Below are positions 1 through 4,762 of a stretch of 5,045 bases of DNA, piece after piece. Origin of the DNA: Longimicrobium sp. (GTDB lineage Bacteria > Gemmatimonadota > Gemmatimonadetes > Longimicrobiales > Longimicrobiaceae); NCBI GenBank assembly GCA_030446945.1, contig JAUJMI010000300.1, positions 1 through 5,045 on the forward strand. The letters run 5' to 3'. The notes under the pieces were generated by a model that was given only the letters and a program-made list of their open reading frames with translations, made no database searches and had not been told where the DNA came from. The position numbers were made by a program, and so were the translations under genes. The stretch's first letter is position 1. Each line of letters opens with the position of its first letter.

Positions 1-62
1 GGGGATGGGGAATGGGGAATGGGGAATGGGGAATGGGGAATGGGGAATGGGGAATGGGGAAC
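1..62 (+). repeat. GGGGAAT heptamer tandem array (left edge, probably incomplete)
   Basis: The array has one imperfect unit (GGGGAT, 1-6), seven perfect GGGGAAT units (7-55) and a diverged last unit, GGGGAAC (56-62). It starts at the window edge, so its true length is unknown. Every unit has a run of four G separated by three bases, which is the pattern of a potential G-quadruplex on the plus strand. Short frames that read through it give only MGNGEWG-type low-complexity peptides, so I do not treat it as coding. Related degenerate heptamers occur at 3796-3830 and, inverted, at 3856-3887. Confidence 0.93.
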
Positions 63-103
63 GGCAGCGCCTCGGGAGACAGGCGTCGAGGCAGGGAGAG
101 GGT

Positions 104-125
104 GGGCAGACACGCAGGTCTGCCC
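104..125. repeat. REP-like palindrome A
   Basis: GGGCAGAC (104-111) and GTCTGCCC (118-125) are perfect 8-base inverted arms around a 6-base loop, ACGCAG. The sequence after the right arm, GCCCCTGCGAG (122-132), matches GCCCCTACGAG after palindrome B except for one base. This suggests both are copies of one dispersed intergenic palindrome type. The arms and shared tail are seen directly; the link to a repeat family is inferred. Confidence 0.7.
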
Positions 126-173
126 CTGCGAGGTTTCGGTGTGGAAGGAACCCGCTGGTGCGGCGTCGGTCAC

Positions 174-193
174 GGGCGCGATGAATCGCGCCC
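174..193. repeat. REP-like palindrome B
   Basis: GGGCGCGAT (174-182) and ATCGCGCCC (185-193) are perfect 9-base inverted arms around GA; as a hairpin the innermost A-T pair would open to a 4-base loop. The tail GCCCCTACGAG (190-200) is shared with palindrome A, 68 bases upstream. The minus-strand reading, GTAGGGGCGCGAT and its return arm, resembles palindromes that I recall scattered between genes in several GC-rich bacteria. That recollection was not checked by a search. Confidence 0.7.
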
Positions 194-227
194 CTACGAG
201 ATCTGAAACGAGGAGACGGACGCATGC

Positions 228-260
228 GCCCCTCCCCCAGGTAGTTATTGGGGGAGGGGC
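228..260 (-). terminator. Perfect 12-bp stem-loop, possible terminator of the lipoprotein gene
   Basis: GCCCCTCCCCCA (228-239) pairs perfectly with TGGGGGAGGGGC (249-260) around the 9-base loop GGTAGTTAT. It lies about 40 bases past the stop codon of the minus-strand lipoprotein gene at 300, where a terminator would be expected. No T-tract follows on either strand, so it is not a classical intrinsic terminator; it may instead block exonucleases or be another palindromic repeat. A second copy of the right arm, GGGGGAGGGGG (276-286), could compete for pairing with the left arm. Confidence 0.5.
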
Positions 261-299
261 CGCGAGGTGACGAGCGGGGGAGGGGGCCCGCGCAGACGC

Positions 300-836
300 C
301 TACGGCGTGTTGCCGGGGCAGTTCTTCATCAGCTGCTGCTCCGTCCGCCGCCACTGGCCGCCCTCCTTGCGGTAGCGCAGGCGCCAGGAGCGGTCGCAGA
401 TCACGGTGGGAAAGGTCCGCCGGTCCGTGGTGTAGCCGACGACGAGCATGGTGATCTGGTCGCGGGCGTAGCGCACGACGTTGGGGGAGACGTAGTTGCC
501 GTACTCGCGCACCCAGGTGCCGCCGAGGCCGCCCTGCTCCGCTTCATCGATCAGGAGCACCTGCCGGGGGTCGGCGATGCGGGGCTTGCCGAGGATCTCC
601 ATGAGGCGCGCTACGGGGATGCTGTCGCCGGTCACCTGGCGGGCCCGCGTGGCGAAGCCCTTCACGTCCACCCAGTTCGGGCCATCGGAGGGGCGGCCGA
701 GCTGGTGGGTGCGCGAGTCTTCCTGGACGAAGGCGATCGCCTGGCGCACGACCGTGACGTAGTCTTCCTGCGTCGGCCGCGGGCCGGTGCACGAGGTCAG
801 GAGGATGAGGCCCAGGACGGATGCGGCTCGCTTCAT
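300..836 (-). CDS. Putative lipoprotein of unknown function
   Basis: This encodes 178 residues from the ATG at 836. I chose this start, not the longer open frame reaching 1292, because the product then begins with a compact lipoprotein signal: MKR, a hydrophobic stretch (residues 7-13) and the lipobox LTSC with Cys16 as the lipidated residue. The region upstream in the same frame is arginine/alanine-rich shadow sequence opposite another gene. The mature part is polar, with no further membrane segment. It has two more cysteines (147 and 173) that could form a disulfide, and a tail of the form W-R-L-x-Y-x-K-x-G-G-x-W (151-162) that recalls the last strands of NTF2-like folds; that likeness is only a suggestion. 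The predicted site is a membrane facing the periplasm or outside. No strong Shine-Dalgarno is visible. It stands alone, divergent from the gene at 990. Function not recognised. Confidence 0.8.
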   Translation of the reverse strand: MKRAASVLGLILLTSCTGPRPTQEDYVTVVRQAIAFVQEDSRTHQLGRPSDGPNWVDVKGFATRARQVTGDSIPVARLMEILGKPRIADPRQVLLIDEAEQGGLGGTWVREYGNYVSPNVVRYARDQITMLVVGYTTDRRTFPTVICDRSWRLRYRKEGGQWRRTEQQLMKNCPGNTP

Positions 837-879
837 GGTCTGCGCGCGGAACGGGTTGGAGAGTCGGGGTCCCGGTGGA

Positions 880-907
880 ACGATACACTCGCGGCCGCGC
901 CGCGCAA
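880..907 (-). promoter_or_regulatory. Weak candidate promoter for the lipoprotein gene
   Basis: On the minus strand a TTGCGC hexamer (902-907) lies 16 bases before TATCGT (880-885), which matches the sigma-70 -10 consensus at four of six positions. The -35 matches at only three. The site is about 44 bases before the start codon at 836, within the 153-base gap between the two divergent genes. Spacing and position are plausible, but the hexamers are weak. Confidence 0.22.
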
Positions 908-989
908 CCGCCCGCCCTCCCGCCGGGGCGCGCGCGGCGCTACGTTGTGCACGCGGGGAGCGCCCGCACCCACACGCACGCGAGCACCG

Positions 990-1262
990 ATGAAATTCTG
1001 GAGACTCACGCCCCGCCACGACACGCTCTGGTGGTGCGTGGACGGCAAGGACCCGTGGCAGCCCTACTACAACCGCGCCTTCGGCTTCGTGGTGCGCGCG
1101 GCCGACGCGGAGGAGGCACGCTTCCTCGCCCACCAGGCGGGCGGCGACGAGAACGGCGCCATCGACGGGATCCGCCCCTGGCTGGACGACAGCTACTCCC
1201 GTTGCGAGGAGCTGGGCGACGACGGCCCGGGAGAGGTGCTCATGGTGAACTTCCGGCTCTGA
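990..1262 (+). CDS. Small protein of unknown function (90 residues)
   Basis: This is the only plus-strand gene that I support. From the ATG at 990 it encodes 90 residues beginning MKFWRLTPRHDTLWW. The longer frame open upstream in this phase is the shadow of the lipoprotein gene, so the first in-frame ATG after the divergent gap is the better start; the ribosome site is weak (GAG at 982-984). The protein is soluble-looking and acidic, with many Trp and Tyr in the first 30 residues, a predicted strand FGFVVRA (residues 31-37), a helix rich in Ala/Glu (38-47), then PWLDDSYSRCEEL (63-75) and a final strand VLMVNF. This order (MK-x-W-RLTP, strand, AEEAR helix, PW-x-D, CEE) resembles a widespread family of roughly 80-90-residue hypothetical proteins that I recall but cannot name. 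Cys14-16 region (WWC) and the CEE motif are the only candidate functional residues. No partner gene is evident. Confidence 0.68.
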   Translation: MKFWRLTPRHDTLWWCVDGKDPWQPYYNRAFGFVVRAADAEEARFLAHQAGGDENGAIDGIRPWLDDSYSRCEELGDDGPGEVLMVNFRL

Positions 1263-1350
1263 GCGGGGGAGTGAAACCGGTGGCCGTAGCACCGTTCAGG
1301 GGAAGCACTCCCTGCACCGCGATTTCCGGTGCGCGCCGACTGAACTGCAT

Positions 1351-1404
1351 CTCACCCGGAGACGCGGACGAGAGAACCCGAAGTTCTCCGCGTCTCCGCG
1401 TGAG
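1351..1404. repeat. Long interrupted palindrome in the convergent gap
   Basis: From outside in, CTCAC (1351-1355) pairs with GTGAG (1400-1404). After a C-C mismatch, CGGAGACGCG (1357-1366) pairs with CGCGTCTCCG (1389-1398). After a 5-base bulge, GACGA (1367-1371), GAGAAC (1372-1377) pairs with GTTCTC (1383-1388) around the loop CCGAA. That is 21 Watson-Crick pairs in 54 bases. The right side also holds a tandem 8-mer, TCTCCGCG twice (1385-1400). There is no T-tract after it. It could be a dispersed palindromic element, a processed RNA structure or an aid to 3' end formation for the gene ending at 1262; the sequence does not decide which. Confidence 0.75.
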
Positions 1405-1430
1405 GCCAGTCGTTGAAGCCGAAATGAACG

Positions 1431-1462
1431 GAGGGGCCCGGCGCAAACGCGCCCGGCCCCTC
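1431..1462 (-). terminator. Hairpin terminator candidate after the leucine dehydrogenase gene
   Basis: GAGGGGCCCGGCGC (1431-1444) and GCGCCCGGCCCCTC (1449-1462) form a 14-base stem with one internal C-C mismatch and an AAAC loop. It starts 23 bases after the leucine dehydrogenase stop codon at 1486. On the minus strand it is followed by CGTTCATTTCGG, which is only modestly T-rich; on the plus strand by TTCATGTT. The stem could therefore end transcription from both convergent sides. Its position supports termination of the minus-strand unit. Confidence 0.62.
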
Positions 1463-1485
1463 TTCATGTTACGATCAGCGCGAGA

Positions 1486-2541
1486 TCAGACGAAGGTGCG
1501 CTGGATGCGGCCGACGGATTCGATGCGGCGCTCGGCGATCGCGTCGGCGGCGACGTAGGTGGCGATGCCCTTCGCCTCAGCCAGCTCGAAGATCTGCACG
1601 AGCGTGGTGTAGATGTCACCAGCCTTGCGCATGGAGCGCTCGGCCGTCCACCCGTGCAGCTCGCCGTATACGTTGATCAGCCCGCCCGCGTTGATCACGT
1701 AGTCCGGGGCGTACAGGATACCGCGCCGGTGCAGCTCGTCGCCGTGGCGCGCCTCGGCCAGGACGTTGTTCGCCGCGCCGGCCACGATGCTGGCCTTGAG
1801 CTGCGGGATCGTCTCGTCGTTGATGGTGGCGCCCAGCGCGCTCGGGGCGTAGATGTCCGCCTCGGCGCCGTAGATGGCGTCCGTGGCCACCGCCCGCGCG
1901 CCGAACTCCTCCACCACGCGGTTCACCCGCTCCTGGTCGATGTCGGTCACGATCAGCTGGGCACCCTCGGAAGCCAGGTACTGGCAGAGGTAGTAGCCCA
2001 CGTGGCCGACGCCCTGCACGCTCACCGTCTTCCCGGCGAGCTCGAACGAGCCGAACTTGACGAACGCCGCCGCCTTGATCCCCTGGTACACGCCGAACGC
2101 CGTCACCGGCGACGGGTCGCCCGAGGCGCCGTGGCGGCCGGTGACGTTCTCCGTCTCCATGGCCACGAACTCCATGTCGTCCGGCGAGGTGCCCACGTCC
2201 TCGGCGGTGATGTAGCGGCCCTTGAGCGTCTCCACGAAGCGGCCGTGGGCGCGGAAGATCTCCTCGCGGCGGGCGGTCTTGGGATCGCCCACGATGACGG
2301 ACTTGCCGCCGCCCAGGTTGAGCCCCGCCACCGCGGCCTTGTACGTCATCCCGCGCGACAGGCGCAGGGCGTCCACGAACGCTTCCTCGTCCGAGGCGTA
2401 GTTCCAGAAGCGGGTGCCGCCCAGCGCCGGCCCGAGCACGGTGTTGTGGATGGCAATGATCCCCTTGTACCCGCAGGACGGCTCGTGGCAGAAGACGACC
2501 TGCTCGTGCTCGTGCTCGCCGATCATCGAAAACAGTTCCAT
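1486..2541 (-). CDS. ldh: Leucine dehydrogenase (branched-chain amino acid dehydrogenase)
   Basis: A cytoplasmic NAD-dependent enzyme (EC 1.4.1.9) that reversibly deaminates leucine, valine and isoleucine to 2-oxo acids and ammonia; it belongs to the Glu/Leu/Phe/Val dehydrogenase family. With the ATG at 2541 the product is 351 residues. The key residues then fall at Lys68 (MTYK), Lys80 (GGGK) and Asp115 (AEDVGTS), the usual numbering of Bacillus-type leucine dehydrogenases. That agreement is the main reason for this start. The dinucleotide fold has GVGHVG at 177-182 and Asp200 at the end of the next strand, which suits NAD over [12 protein letters not shown] (37-44) is the conserved N-domain motif. 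The frame extends 16 codons further to a GTG at 2589 that has an AGGGG upstream; that extension is Ser/Thr-rich and not typical of the family. The gene follows the acyl-CoA dehydrogenase by 105 bases and may be co-transcribed or have its own promoter. The symbol bcd is also used, but clashes with butyryl-CoA dehydrogenase. Confidence 0.96.
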   Translation of the reverse strand: MELFSMIGEHEHEQVVFCHEPSCGYKGIIAIHNTVLGPALGGTRFWNYASDEEAFVDALRLSRGMTYKAAVAGLNLGGGKSVIVGDPKTARREEIFRAHGRFVETLKGRYITAEDVGTSPDDMEFVAMETENVTGRHGASGDPSPVTAFGVYQGIKAAAFVKFGSFELAGKTVSVQGVGHVGYYLCQYLASEGAQLIVTDIDQERVNRVVEEFGARAVATDAIYGAEADIYAPSALGATINDETIPQLKASIVAGAANNVLAEARHGDELHRRGILYAPDYVINAGGLINVYGELHGWTAERSMRKAGDIYTTLVQIFELAEAKGIATYVAADAIAERRIESVGRIQRTFV

Positions 2542-2551
2542 GCCCTGGCTC

Positions 2552-2581
2552 AGTGCAGAAGTGCTTGAAGTGCGTGAGTGC
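2552..2581 (-). repeat. Four phased GCACT motifs before the leucine dehydrogenase start
   Basis: On the plus strand AGTGC occurs at 2552, 2560, 2569 and 2577, so the steps are 8, 9 and 8 bases; on the gene's own strand these read GCACT. The block ends 11 bases before the chosen ATG at 2541. It could be a regulatory iteron, a leader RNA element, or simply Ser/Thr codons if translation starts at the GTG at 2589. The copies are short and no matching regulator is in the window. Confidence 0.35.
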
Positions 2582-2646
2582 CCGGGCACCTTTCCCCTGG
2601 CGGCTTCACGTGCCGGCGCGACGATTGGGTCGGGCCGCGCGGTAAC

Positions 2647-3786
2647 CTACTGCCGGTACAGCTCCCGCGCGATAACCGTGCGCTGGACCTCGCTGGTCCC
2701 CTCGTAGATCTCGGTGACCTTGGCGTCGCGGAAGAGCCGCTCCACCGGGTACTCCTTTACGTAGCCGTACCCTCCATGCACCTGCACCGCGTCCGTGGTC
2801 ACGCTCATGGCCGCCTCGGAGGCGTAGAGCTTGGCCATGGACGCCAGCTTGCGGACGGGCTCCCCCGCGTCCTTTGCGGCGGCGGCGCGGTGGGTGAGCG
2901 CGCGGGCCGCCTCCACGCGCAGGGCCATGTTGGCCAGCTTCCACCCCAGCCCCTGGAACTCGCGGATGGAGGTGCCGAACTGCTTGCGCTCGTCCGCGTA
3001 CGCCAGCGAGTGCTCCAGCGCCGCCTGGGCGATCCCGGTGGCGAGCGCGGCGATCCCCATCCGCCCGTTGTCCAGCCCCTGCAGCGCGTAGATCAGCCCC
3101 ATCGCCGGATCGCCGAGGAGCTGATCGTCGGGGACGAAGAGGTCGCGGAAGGCGATCCCCACCGTCTCGGACGCACGCTGCCCCATCTTGTCTTCCTTCT
3201 TGCCGACCAGGTACCCCTCGGCGCTCGTGGGGACGATGAAGGCGCCGATCCCTTTGGCGCCCCGGCGGTCGCCGGGGGTGTCGGTGCGGGCCATGGCCAC
3301 CATCACGTCGCCGAAGCCGCCGTTGGTGATCCACGCCTTGGCGCCGTTCAGCACCCAGCCGCCCTCCGTCCGGGTGGCCTGCGCCGCGAGAGACGCCGCG
3401 TCGGACCCCGCCTCCGCCTCGGAGAGGGCGAAGCCGCCCAGCAGCTCACCGCGCGCCATGGGCCGCAGCCAGCGCTCCTTCTGCGCATCGGTGCCGTGCG
3501 CCAGGATCATCTGGGTGGGGAGCGAGTTGTGGACGCTCATCGCCACGGCGACGGACGCATCGCCACGCGCGATCTCCTCCAGGGCGATCAGGTAGGTGGC
3601 GGCGTCCATTCCGAGCCCGTCCCACTCCTCGGGGATCAGCATCCCCAGGAAGCCGAGCTCACCCAGGCTGCCGATCACCTCGCGCGGGAAGTGCGCGTCC
3701 CGGTCCCACTCTTCCGCGCGCGGCCGCAGCTCGCCCTCGGCGAACTCGCGGGCCAGGTCGCGGATCTGCTCCTGTTCCTCGGTCAC
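2647..3786 (-). CDS. Acyl-CoA dehydrogenase, short-chain type
   Basis: A cytoplasmic FAD enzyme that makes the trans-2,3 double bond in an acyl-CoA and passes electrons to electron-transfer flavoprotein; the first step of a beta-oxidation round. The 379 residues equal the usual family length. The three domains are present: helical N-terminal (about 1-115), beta middle (116-220) and helical C-terminal (221-379). Family signature 1 is ALSEAEAGSDAAS (120-132). Signature 2 begins QVHGGYGY (335-342). WITN (152-155) and ERKQFG (266-271) are FAD-site motifs. The catalytic base is Glu362 in IYEGTSE, the position used by short- and medium-chain enzymes; isovaleryl-CoA dehydrogenases use a different site, so a butyryl-like substrate or broad use is more likely. 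Start is the GTG at 3786, with GGAG five bases upstream. It lies 97 bases after hbd, an order like mmgB-mmgC of B. subtilis. The exact substrate cannot be set from sequence alone. Confidence 0.95.
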   Translation of the reverse strand: MTEEQEQIRDLAREFAEGELRPRAEEWDRDAHFPREVIGSLGELGFLGMLIPEEWDGLGMDAATYLIALEEIARGDASVAVAMSVHNSLPTQMILAHGTDAQKERWLRPMARGELLGGFALSEAEAGSDAASLAAQATRTEGGWVLNGAKAWITNGGFGDVMVAMARTDTPGDRRGAKGIGAFIVPTSAEGYLVGKKEDKMGQRASETVGIAFRDLFVPDDQLLGDPAMGLIYALQGLDNGRMGIAALATGIAQAALEHSLAYADERKQFGTSIREFQGLGWKLANMALRVEAARALTHRAAAAKDAGEPVRKLASMAKLYASEAAMSVTTDAVQVHGGYGYVKEYPVERLFRDAKVTEIYEGTSEVQRTVIARELYRQ

Positions 3787-3791
3787 GTGAA

Positions 3792-3795
3792 CTCC
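3792..3795 (-). promoter_or_regulatory. Ribosome binding site deciding the GTG start of acyl-CoA dehydrogenase
   Basis: CTCC on the plus strand reads GGAG on the gene strand, five bases before the GTG at 3786. It supports a non-ATG start. The site directly abuts the heptamer array that begins at 3796, so the length or folding of that array could influence access to it. Confidence 0.6.
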
Positions 3796-3830
3796 AGGGA
3801 ACAGGGATTAGGGAGTAGGGAATAGGAAAA
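3796..3830 (+). repeat. Degenerate AGGGAAT heptamer array, first arm
   Basis: Five units in exact 7-base phase: AGGGAAC (3796), AGGGATT (3803), AGGGAGT (3810), AGGGAAT (3817) and the degraded AGGAAAA (3824). The unit is close to the GGGGAAT of the array at 1-62. TAGGGAATAGG (3816-3826) is exactly complementary to CCTATTCCCTA (3876-3886) in the opposed array, and 3817-3825 also to 3856-3864. The hbd-acd transcript could therefore fold across the junction. Confidence 0.82.
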
Positions 3831-3855
3831 GCCCGGCCGGCTCACGCCGCGGTTG

Positions 3856-3887
3856 CTATTCCCTTTTCCCCGTCCCCTATTCCCTAG
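3856..3887 (-). repeat. Opposed heptamer array overlapping the hbd stop codon
   Basis: Read on the minus strand, units are AGGGAAT, AGGGGAC, GGGGAAA and AGGGAAT followed by AG, in 7-base phase. This is the same unit family as 3796-3830 but inverted, with a 25-base GC-rich spacer (3831-3855) between. The TAG that ends hbd (3884-3886) lies in the edge sequence CTAGGGAAT, so repeat sequence contributes to the gene end. Confidence 0.8.
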
Positions 3888-4735
3888 TAGTTGTAAAAGC
3901 CTTCGCCCGTCTTCCGCCCCAGCTTTCCGGCGGCGACGTATTTCCGCAGCAGGGGGCACGGGCGGTACTTGTCGTCGCCCAGGCCGCTGTGGAGCACTTC
4001 CATGATGGCGAGGCAGGTGTCCAGGCCGATCAGGTCCGCAAGGGCGAGCGGGCCCATTGGATGATTCATGCCGAGCTTCATCACGGTGTCGATCGCCTCC
4101 GCCTCCGCCACGCCTTCCATGAGGCAGAAGACCGCCTCGTTGATCATCGGCATCAGGATGCGGTTGGCCACGAAGCCGGGGTAGTCCTGCGCCTCGGCGA
4201 CCGTCTTCCCCAGCTGCACGGCGAGGGCGACGGTGGTGCGCGTGGTCTCGTCCGTAGTGGCCAGGCCGCGGATGATCTCCACGAGCTTCATCACCGGCAC
4301 GGGATTCATGAAGTGCATCCCGATCACCTGGCCGGGGCGCTTCGTGCGCGCGGCGATCTCGGTGATGGAGATGGACGACGTGTTGGTGGCGAGGATGGCG
4401 TGCTCCGGCGCGTGCGCGTCCATGTCCGCGAAGATGCGGAACTTGAGGTCGCGGTTCTCCGTCGCCGCCTCGACCACCAGGTCCGCCCCCGCCACCGCGG
4501 CGAGCTCCGTGGCCGCGGTGATGCGCCCCAGCGCCGCGTTCCGGTCCGCCTCCGCGAGCGCGCCCTTTTTGATCTGCCGGTCCATGTTGCCGCGGATCGT
4601 GTCCCGCGCCTGGTCCAGCGCCTCCTGGCGCACGTCCACCATCGTCACGTCGAGGCCGTTCTGCGCGAAGACGTGCACGATCCCGTTCCCCATCGTCCCC
4701 GCGCCGACCACCGCCACGTTCCTGATCTCAGCCAT
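3884..4735 (-). CDS. hbd: 3-hydroxybutyryl-CoA dehydrogenase
   Basis: A cytoplasmic enzyme that interconverts (S)-3-hydroxybutyryl-CoA and acetoacetyl-CoA (EC 1.1.1.157; EC 1.1.1.35 activity in beta-oxidation). It acts one hydration step after the acyl-CoA dehydrogenase encoded downstream. The 283 residues match the stand-alone family; no enoyl-CoA hydratase domain is fused. The N-terminal Rossmann domain has GAGTMG (11-16) and Asp34 in MVD, which suggests NAD preference. Active-site residues are visible: Ser120 in NTSS, His141 in GMHFMNP, Glu153 in LVEII and Asn191 in PGFVANR. The C-terminal dimer domain ends with KTGEGFYNY, the usual family end. The ATG at 4735 gives the standard [13 protein letters not shown] start, although the ribosome site is weak (AGAG about nine bases upstream). 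The preceding membrane-protein gene stops 27 bases upstream, so they probably share a transcript. Names mmgB or paaH are used for relatives; the physiological role (beta-oxidation, butyrate or polyhydroxybutyrate turnover) is not settled here. Confidence 0.96.
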   Translation of the reverse strand: MAEIRNVAVVGAGTMGNGIVHVFAQNGLDVTMVDVRQEALDQARDTIRGNMDRQIKKGALAEADRNAALGRITAATELAAVAGADLVVEAATENRDLKFRIFADMDAHAPEHAILATNTSSISITEIAARTKRPGQVIGMHFMNPVPVMKLVEIIRGLATTDETTRTTVALAVQLGKTVAEAQDYPGFVANRILMPMINEAVFCLMEGVAEAEAIDTVMKLGMNHPMGPLALADLIGLDTCLAIMEVLHSGLGDDKYRPCPLLRKYVAAGKLGRKTGEGFYNY

Positions 4736-4762
4736 TCCGTAGTCTCTGGAGATTCGTGGTCC

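Noticed and set aside
1..200. CRISPR array or tRNA/rRNA in the left non-coding region
   Set aside because: The repeats are 7-base tandem units without spacers, and the palindromes differ in their arms; no cloverleaf or conserved RNA motif is visible.
856..889. Plus-strand TTGGAG with TACACT as a promoter for the gene at 990
   Set aside because: The spacing is about 22 bases, too long for a sigma-70 promoter, and the start codon is a further 100 bases away.
267..989. Long plus-strand open frame upstream of the small gene at 990
   Set aside because: It is opposite the lipoprotein gene, which has a convincing lipoprotein signal. The translated product is Arg/Ala/Gly-rich without motifs. Only the part from the ATG at 990 is kept.
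837..1292. N-terminal extension of the lipoprotein frame up to 1292
   Set aside because: It would put 152 low-complexity residues before a clear lipoprotein signal and would overlap the small plus-strand gene completely.
1314..1332. Small hairpin GCACCG / CGGTGC after the gene ending at 1262
   Set aside because: Only six pairs, a seven-base loop and no T-tract; expected by chance in GC-rich DNA.
1654..2568. 304-codon plus-strand frame opposite leucine dehydrogenase
   Set aside because: A shadow of a gene with all family motifs; product is His/Arg/Ala/Val-rich with no recognisable domain.
2606..3334. 242-codon minus-strand frame in another phase within acyl-CoA dehydrogenase
   Set aside because: Same-strand shadow; Arg/Gly/Ala-rich with no motif, and fully inside a better gene.
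2578..3825. 415-codon plus-strand frame opposite acyl-CoA dehydrogenase
   Set aside because: A GC-rich shadow; the minus strand carries both acyl-CoA dehydrogenase signatures and the catalytic Glu in one intact frame.
3831..3855. Intrinsic terminator between hbd and acyl-CoA dehydrogenase
   Set aside because: The CCGGCCGG core is short, and CTTTT on the minus strand follows it but the pairing partners are the distant heptamers; a good ribosome site follows at once, which fits read-through.
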